45,927 nucleotides of DNA from Acidobacteriota bacterium (GTDB taxonomy: Bacteria; Acidobacteriota; Terriglobia; Acidiferrales; UBA7541), in NCBI GenBank assembly GCA_023481105.1, contig JAMCWK010000025.1:1-45927 (forward strand). The letters run 5' to 3'. Of this stretch, positions 42,159-45,927 are shown one piece after another (within the stretch, counting starts at the first letter, position 1; each line of letters opens with the position of its first letter). Under the pieces are notes generated by a model. That model had not been told where the DNA came from, made no database searches, and was given only the letters and a program-made list of their open reading frames with translations. Position numbers and translations under genes: made by a program.

Positions 42159-42457
42159 TTTGTCAGGGAGTTGTCGGCCCTGCTGGTGTTGTGGAAGGGT
42201 AGGTCTCCTCCTTCAGAACAAGAACGATGGAATGAAGTGAGGAGAGCGGCCGGAATGGGGCGCCAGCCCCGCAAAGCCGAGTAAGCCTCTCCGTTCTGCC
42301 CAGTGTTGTTCGCTTGCCGAATACGCACGGGTGCGGAGTCTCTTAACGGTCCTGGTTGCAACTGACCTTTCTTGTCGGTTGATCCGACATCATGAGTCCG
42401 CGTCCGTCTCGGCGCACGCGGATAAGACAATTTTTTCGTTCGATTCGAGGGAGAGCC
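42159..42457 (+). other. Long 5' leader of rpsL, about 300 nt, no gene in it
   Basis: Between the promoter and the rpsL GTG there is no credible reading frame. Small hairpins can be drawn: GGGGC-GCCA-GCCCC (42257-42270), TGTCGG-TTGAT-CCGACA (42373-42389) and CCGCGT...ACGCGG (42398-42421), the last one 37 bases before the start codon. A regulatory or processed leader is possible. I matched it to no known riboswitch or ncRNA. Confidence 0.5.
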
Positions 42458-42841
42458 GTGCCAACGTTTTCACAACTGGTTCGTTATGGTCGCGAGCAGG
42501 TGCAGGCCAAGACCAAGTCGCCCGCGCTGCAGGGCTGTCCGGAAAAACGCGGCGTGTGCATTCGCGTGTACACGCAGACGCCGAAGAAGCCCAACTCCGC
42601 GCTGCGCAAGGTCGCCCGCGCCCGCCTGACCAACAGCATTGAAGTGACCACCTACATTCCCGGCGTCGGCCACAATTTGCAGGAGCACTCCATCGTGCTC
42701 GTGCGCGGCGGCCGCGTGAAGGATTTGCCCGGCGTGCGCTACCACGTGATTCGCGGCACCCTCGACACCGCCGGCGTTGAGAACCGCAAGCAGGGGCGCA
42801 GCAAATACGGCGCCAAGCGGCCCAAAGCCGCGCAGAAGTAG
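42458..42841 (+). CDS. rpsL: 30S ribosomal protein S12
   Basis: Decoding-centre protein, target of streptomycin resistance mutations. The 127-residue protein has [57 protein letters not shown], the conserved [12 protein letters not shown] loop and the basic tail. The start is GTG (42458) with GAGGGAGA upstream; ATG at 42392 lies in the leader and is rejected. The residues linked to streptomycin resistance (Lys in PKKPNS and in VKDLPG) are wild type. Confidence 0.95.
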   Translation: MPTFSQLVRYGREQVQAKTKSPALQGCPEKRGVCIRVYTQTPKKPNSALRKVARARLTNSIEVTTYIPGVGHNLQEHSIVLVRGGRVKDLPGVRYHVIRGTLDTAGVENRKQGRSKYGAKRPKAAQK

Positions 42842-42879
42842 TCGTATCTCTGGCGATTTTCCGGAGCTTTGGATTTTGT

Positions 42880-43391
<512 letters not shown>

Positions 43392-43403
43392 ATGACTTTG
43401 TAG

Positions 43404-43425
43404 GGGCGGACCTGCGTGTCCGCCC
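43404..43425. repeat. TTGTAGGGGCGGAC...GTCCGCCC hairpin between rpsG and fusA
   Basis: Perfect 8-bp arms (43404-43411, 43418-43425), loop CTGCGT, preceded by CTTTGTAG. Nearly identical to 45716-45737. Confidence 0.87.
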
Positions 43426-43444
43426 TGCTTAAGAAAAAAACGCA

Positions 43445-45709
43445 ATGCCACGAACGACACAACTCGAGCACACGCGCAACATCGGCATCATGGCCCACAT
43501 TGATGCCGGTAAGACCACGTGTACCGAACGCATCCTCTTCTACACCGGCGTGACGTACAAGATCGGTGAAGTCCATGAAGGCACCGCCACCATGGACTGG
43601 ATGGAGCAGGAACGCGAGCGCGGCATTACGATTACGTCTGCGGCCACCACCGCCTTCTGGAAGCGCTTCGGCACCGAGCATCGCGTCAACATCATTGACA
43701 CCCCGGGCCACGTGGACTTTACCGTGGAAGTCGAGCGCTCGCTGCGCGTGCTCGATGGCGCCGTGGCCGTGTTTGACGCCGTGGCCGGCGTGCAGCCGCA
43801 GTCCGAAGCCGTGTGGCGCCAGGCCGACAAGTATCGCGTCCCGCGCATCGCCTTCATCAACAAGATGGACCGCGTCGGCGCCGATTTTGACCATTGTATC
43901 CGCACCATGCGCCAGCGCCTTTCCGCCCACCCCGTCCCCATCCAGTTTCCCATCGGCAAAGAAGACAACTTCATCGGCGTGATTGACTTCATCGAACAGA
44001 AGGCCATCGTCTGGCAGGAAGAAACCATCGGCGCCAAGTTTGAAGTGTTTGAAGTGGAAAAGCTCTGGGATGCCGCGTTCGTCAGTTCCCGCCCTGAAAT
44101 CGAAGCTGCTCTGAAGGCCTCCGCCATCAATAAGGATTTCTACACCGAGCACCGCGGGAAAGTAGTCGAATACATCGCCGAGCACGACGACGTGGTCCTC
44201 GCAAGATTTCTGGAAAATCGCGACCTCTCCACCGAAGAACTGCGCGCTTCCATCCGCCGCTCGACCATCGCGCTCAAGCTCGTGCCCGTTGTCGCCGGCG
44301 CCGCCTTCAAGAACAAGGGCGTGCAGCCGCTGCTCGACGCCATCGTGGATTATTTGCCCTCACCTCTGGACGTGCCGCCCGTCGAAGGTCTCACCAAAGA
44401 TTCCGGCGAAGCCGTGCTGCGGCGCGCCAGCGACGACCAGCCCTTTTCCGCGCTGGCTTTCAAGATTGCCACCGACCCCTTCGTCGGCCACGTCACTTAC
44501 ATCCGTGTTTATTCCGGCGTGCTGAATGCCGGCAGCTACATCTTCAATTCTACGAAGAGCACGCGCGAGCGCGTCGGCCGCCTGCTGCGAATGCATGCCA
44601 ACAAGCGCGAGGAGATTGAATCCATTCAATCCGGCGATATCGCCGCCTGTGTCGGCTTGAAGAGCGTCACCACCGGCGACACCCTCTGCGACGAAGACAA
44701 GCCCATTCTTCTGGAAACCATCGAATTCCCCGCGCCGGTCATCTCCGTGGCTATCGAGCCCAAGACCAAAGCCGATCAGGACAAGATGTCCAGCGCGCTG
44801 GCCAAGCTGCAACAGGAAGACCCGACTTTCCGCGTGCACACCGATCCAGACACCGCGCAGACGCTGATTTCCGGCATGGGCGAACTGCATCTGGAAATTA
44901 TCGTGGACCGCATGATGCGCGAGTTCAACGTGCAGGCCAATGTTGGCCGCCCGCAGGTCGCCTATCGCGAAACGATTCGCAAGAATGCGGAAGCCGAAGG
45001 CCGCTACATTCGTCAGACGGGCGGCCGCGGCCAGTACGGCCACTGCAAGATTACGGTTCATCCGTTGCCCAGTTCCAATCACGAAGACATGCATGAAATG
45101 TCCACCGACGAGCTCGACGTGCTCGCCAAGCAGGTCGCCGGCGGCTCCGGCGGCAAGTGGCGCTTCGACAAGGAGCACCGCCTGCTCTTCATTGACAAAA
45201 TTGTCGGCGGCGCGATTCCCAAGGAATACGTTCCGCCCATCGAGCACGGCATCCGCGAAGCCATGGAAACCGGCACGCTCGCCGGCTACGAAATGGTGGA
45301 CGTTGCCGTGGTGCTTTACGACGGCAGCTACCACGAAGTGGATAGCTCGGAAATGGCTTTCAAGATTGCCGGCTCCATGGCCTTCAAGGAAGCTTGCGCG
45401 CGCGCCAAGCCGGTGCTGCTCGAGCCCATCATGCGCGTCGAAGTCGTCGTGCCCGAGGATTTCATGGGCCCGGTGAACGGCGACCTGCATGCACGCCGCG
45501 GGCAGATTCAAGGCACGGAATCGCGCGCCGGCAGTCAGATTATTCGTGCGCAGGTGCCGCTGGCGGAAATGTTCGGTTACGCCACGGAATTGCGCAGCCG
45601 CACCCAGGGCCGCGCCAGTTTCACCATGCATTTTTCGCATTATGAGGAAGCGCCGCATTCGGTCTCGGAAGAAGTCGTCGCCAAGGCTACCGGGCGAGTC
45701 GCGAGGTAG
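43445..45709 (+). CDS. fusA: Elongation factor G, with two insertions
   Basis: GTPase that drives translocation. G-domain motifs are complete: [34 protein letters not shown]. The protein is 754 residues, about 50 longer than E. coli EF-G (704). Compared with that protein from memory, about 20 residues are added in the G' region (around [20 protein letters not shown], genome about 44090-44220) and about 30-35 in domain IV (around [18 protein letters not shown], genome about 45070-45185). The tip region GGAIPKEY and the C-terminal domain V motifs are normal. Its place in the str operon marks it as the main EF-G, not a side paralog. No good ribosome binding site is seen. Confidence 0.95.
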   Translation: MPRTTQLEHTRNIGIMAHIDAGKTTCTERILFYTGVTYKIGEVHEGTATMDWMEQERERGITITSAATTAFWKRFGTEHRVNIIDTPGHVDFTVEVERSLRVLDGAVAVFDAVAGVQPQSEAVWRQADKYRVPRIAFINKMDRVGADFDHCIRTMRQRLSAHPVPIQFPIGKEDNFIGVIDFIEQKAIVWQEETIGAKFEVFEVEKLWDAAFVSSRPEIEAALKASAINKDFYTEHRGKVVEYIAEHDDVVLARFLENRDLSTEELRASIRRSTIALKLVPVVAGAAFKNKGVQPLLDAIVDYLPSPLDVPPVEGLTKDSGEAVLRRASDDQPFSALAFKIATDPFVGHVTYIRVYSGVLNAGSYIFNSTKSTRERVGRLLRMHANKREEIESIQSGDIAACVGLKSVTTGDTLCDEDKPILLETIEFPAPVISVAIEPKTKADQDKMSSALAKLQQEDPTFRVHTDPDTAQTLISGMGELHLEIIVDRMMREFNVQANVGRPQVAYRETIRKNAEAEGRYIRQTGGRGQYGHCKITVHPLPSSNHEDMHEMSTDELDVLAKQVAGGSGGKWRFDKEHRLLFIDKIVGGAIPKEYVPPIEHGIREAMETGTLAGYEMVDVAVVLYDGSYHEVDSSEMAFKIAGSMAFKEACARAKPVLLEPIMRVEVVVPEDFMGPVNGDLHARRGQIQGTESRAGSQIIRAQVPLAEMFGYATELRSRTQGRASFTMHFSHYEEAPHSVSEEVVAKATGRVAR

Positions 45710-45715
45710 TTGTAG

Positions 45716-45737
45716 GGGCGGACCAGCGTGTCCGCCC
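45716..45737. repeat. TTGTAGGGGCGGAC...GTCCGCCC hairpin between fusA and tuf
   Basis: Perfect 8-bp arms (45716-45723, 45730-45737), loop CAGCGT, starting seven bases after the fusA stop. Differs from 43404-43425 only inside the loop. Confidence 0.87.
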
Positions 45738-45791
45738 GATGAAGATATTAGGGGTTCTGTACGACGCAGAAGTTGAGGAGCTAACGCACTT

Positions 45792-45927
45792 ATGGCCAAG
45801 GAAAAATTCGAACGCACCAAGCCGCACGTGAACATCGGCACCATTGGTCACATTGACCACGGCAAGACCACCTTGACGGCGGCGATCACCAAAGTGCTGG
45901 GCAAGACCAACCCGAAGGTGGCCTTCC
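45792..45927 (+). CDS. tuf: Elongation factor Tu, 3' truncated by window edge
   Basis: First 45 codons of EF-Tu: [20 protein letters not shown] followed by the P-loop [26 protein letters not shown] lies 12 bases upstream of the ATG. It is last in the visible str operon order rpsL-rpsG-fusA-tuf. The rest of the gene lies outside the window. Confidence 0.95.
   Translation, partial: MAKEKFERTKPHVNIGTIGHIDHGKTTLTAAITKVLGKTNPKVAF

Noticed and set aside
42159-42457. Known riboswitch, SRP RNA, 6S RNA or tmRNA in the rpsL leader
   Set aside because: GGAAGGG-like words are present, but none of the conserved cores or overall foldings of these RNAs could be traced.

Overview
The window looks like chromosomal DNA from a high-GC member of the Acidobacteriota, most likely class Terriglobia. 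The evidence is three intact proteins plus one remnant of the Acidobacteria-typical VWFA-related family, a PEP-CTERM exosortase substrate, a DUF3857/transglutaminase/TPR protein, and a dense population of short dispersed hairpin repeats between genes. There is no phage, transposase, plasmid or CRISPR signature and I found no tRNA or rRNA gene. Most of the window is ordinary core genome, read in both directions.

Layout. 1-2340: lipoprotein processing (lspA, cut by the window edge, then lgt) and an RluD-type pseudouridine synthase. 2354-7086: a cluster of secreted VWFA-related genes, one of them reduced to its last 84 codons, with a secreted metallo-beta-lactamase-fold gene between the intact gene and the remnant. 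7367-10339: a UvrD-type helicase fused to an Fe-S nuclease domain. 10476-16099: a small AT-richer membrane protein, acetyl-CoA acetyltransferase and 3-hydroxybutyryl-CoA dehydrogenase separated by a zinc-ribbon/DUF2007-like protein, then a secreted double alpha/beta hydrolase. 16258-19359: recA, a RibD/DHFR-like reductase and a secreted penicillin-binding transpeptidase. 19373-21892: two tandem paralogous PAS proteins with no output domain. 22297-29131: an M23 peptidase, then korB and korA (2-oxoacid:ferredoxin oxidoreductase) and a penicillin acylase on the minus strand. 29297-31803: lexA, a bactofilin and a radical SAM protein. 31921-36203: rplM-rpsI-rpsB-tsf-pyrH-frr. 36483-42068: the PEP-CTERM protein, the large transglutaminase/TPR protein and an exonuclease-BRCT protein. 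42458-end: the str operon rpsL-rpsG-fusA-tuf, with tuf cut by the window edge.

The genes form a few working groups: envelope and lipoprotein biogenesis (lspA, lgt, PBP, M23, bactofilin), SOS and DNA repair (recA, lexA, helicase-nuclease), acyl-CoA and 2-oxoacid metabolism (thiolase, HBD, korAB), and two large translation operons. Good sigma70-like promoters (TTGACA/TATAAT type, 17-18 bp spacing) can be read in front of rplM, rpsL, thiolase, lexA and the M23 gene.

No obviously new multi-gene system is present. The signals most worth a second look are: (i) every one of the eight gaps inside the two translation operons carries one palindromic hairpin, most introduced by a TGTAG-type lead, and the same elements also sit inside the reading frame of the helicase-nuclease; (ii) a 12-bp inverted repeat over the putative recA promoter; (iii) the truncated VWFA copy whose core differs from its neighbour only at silent sites; (iv) a leader of about 300 nt in front of rpsL; (v) two EF-G insertions.
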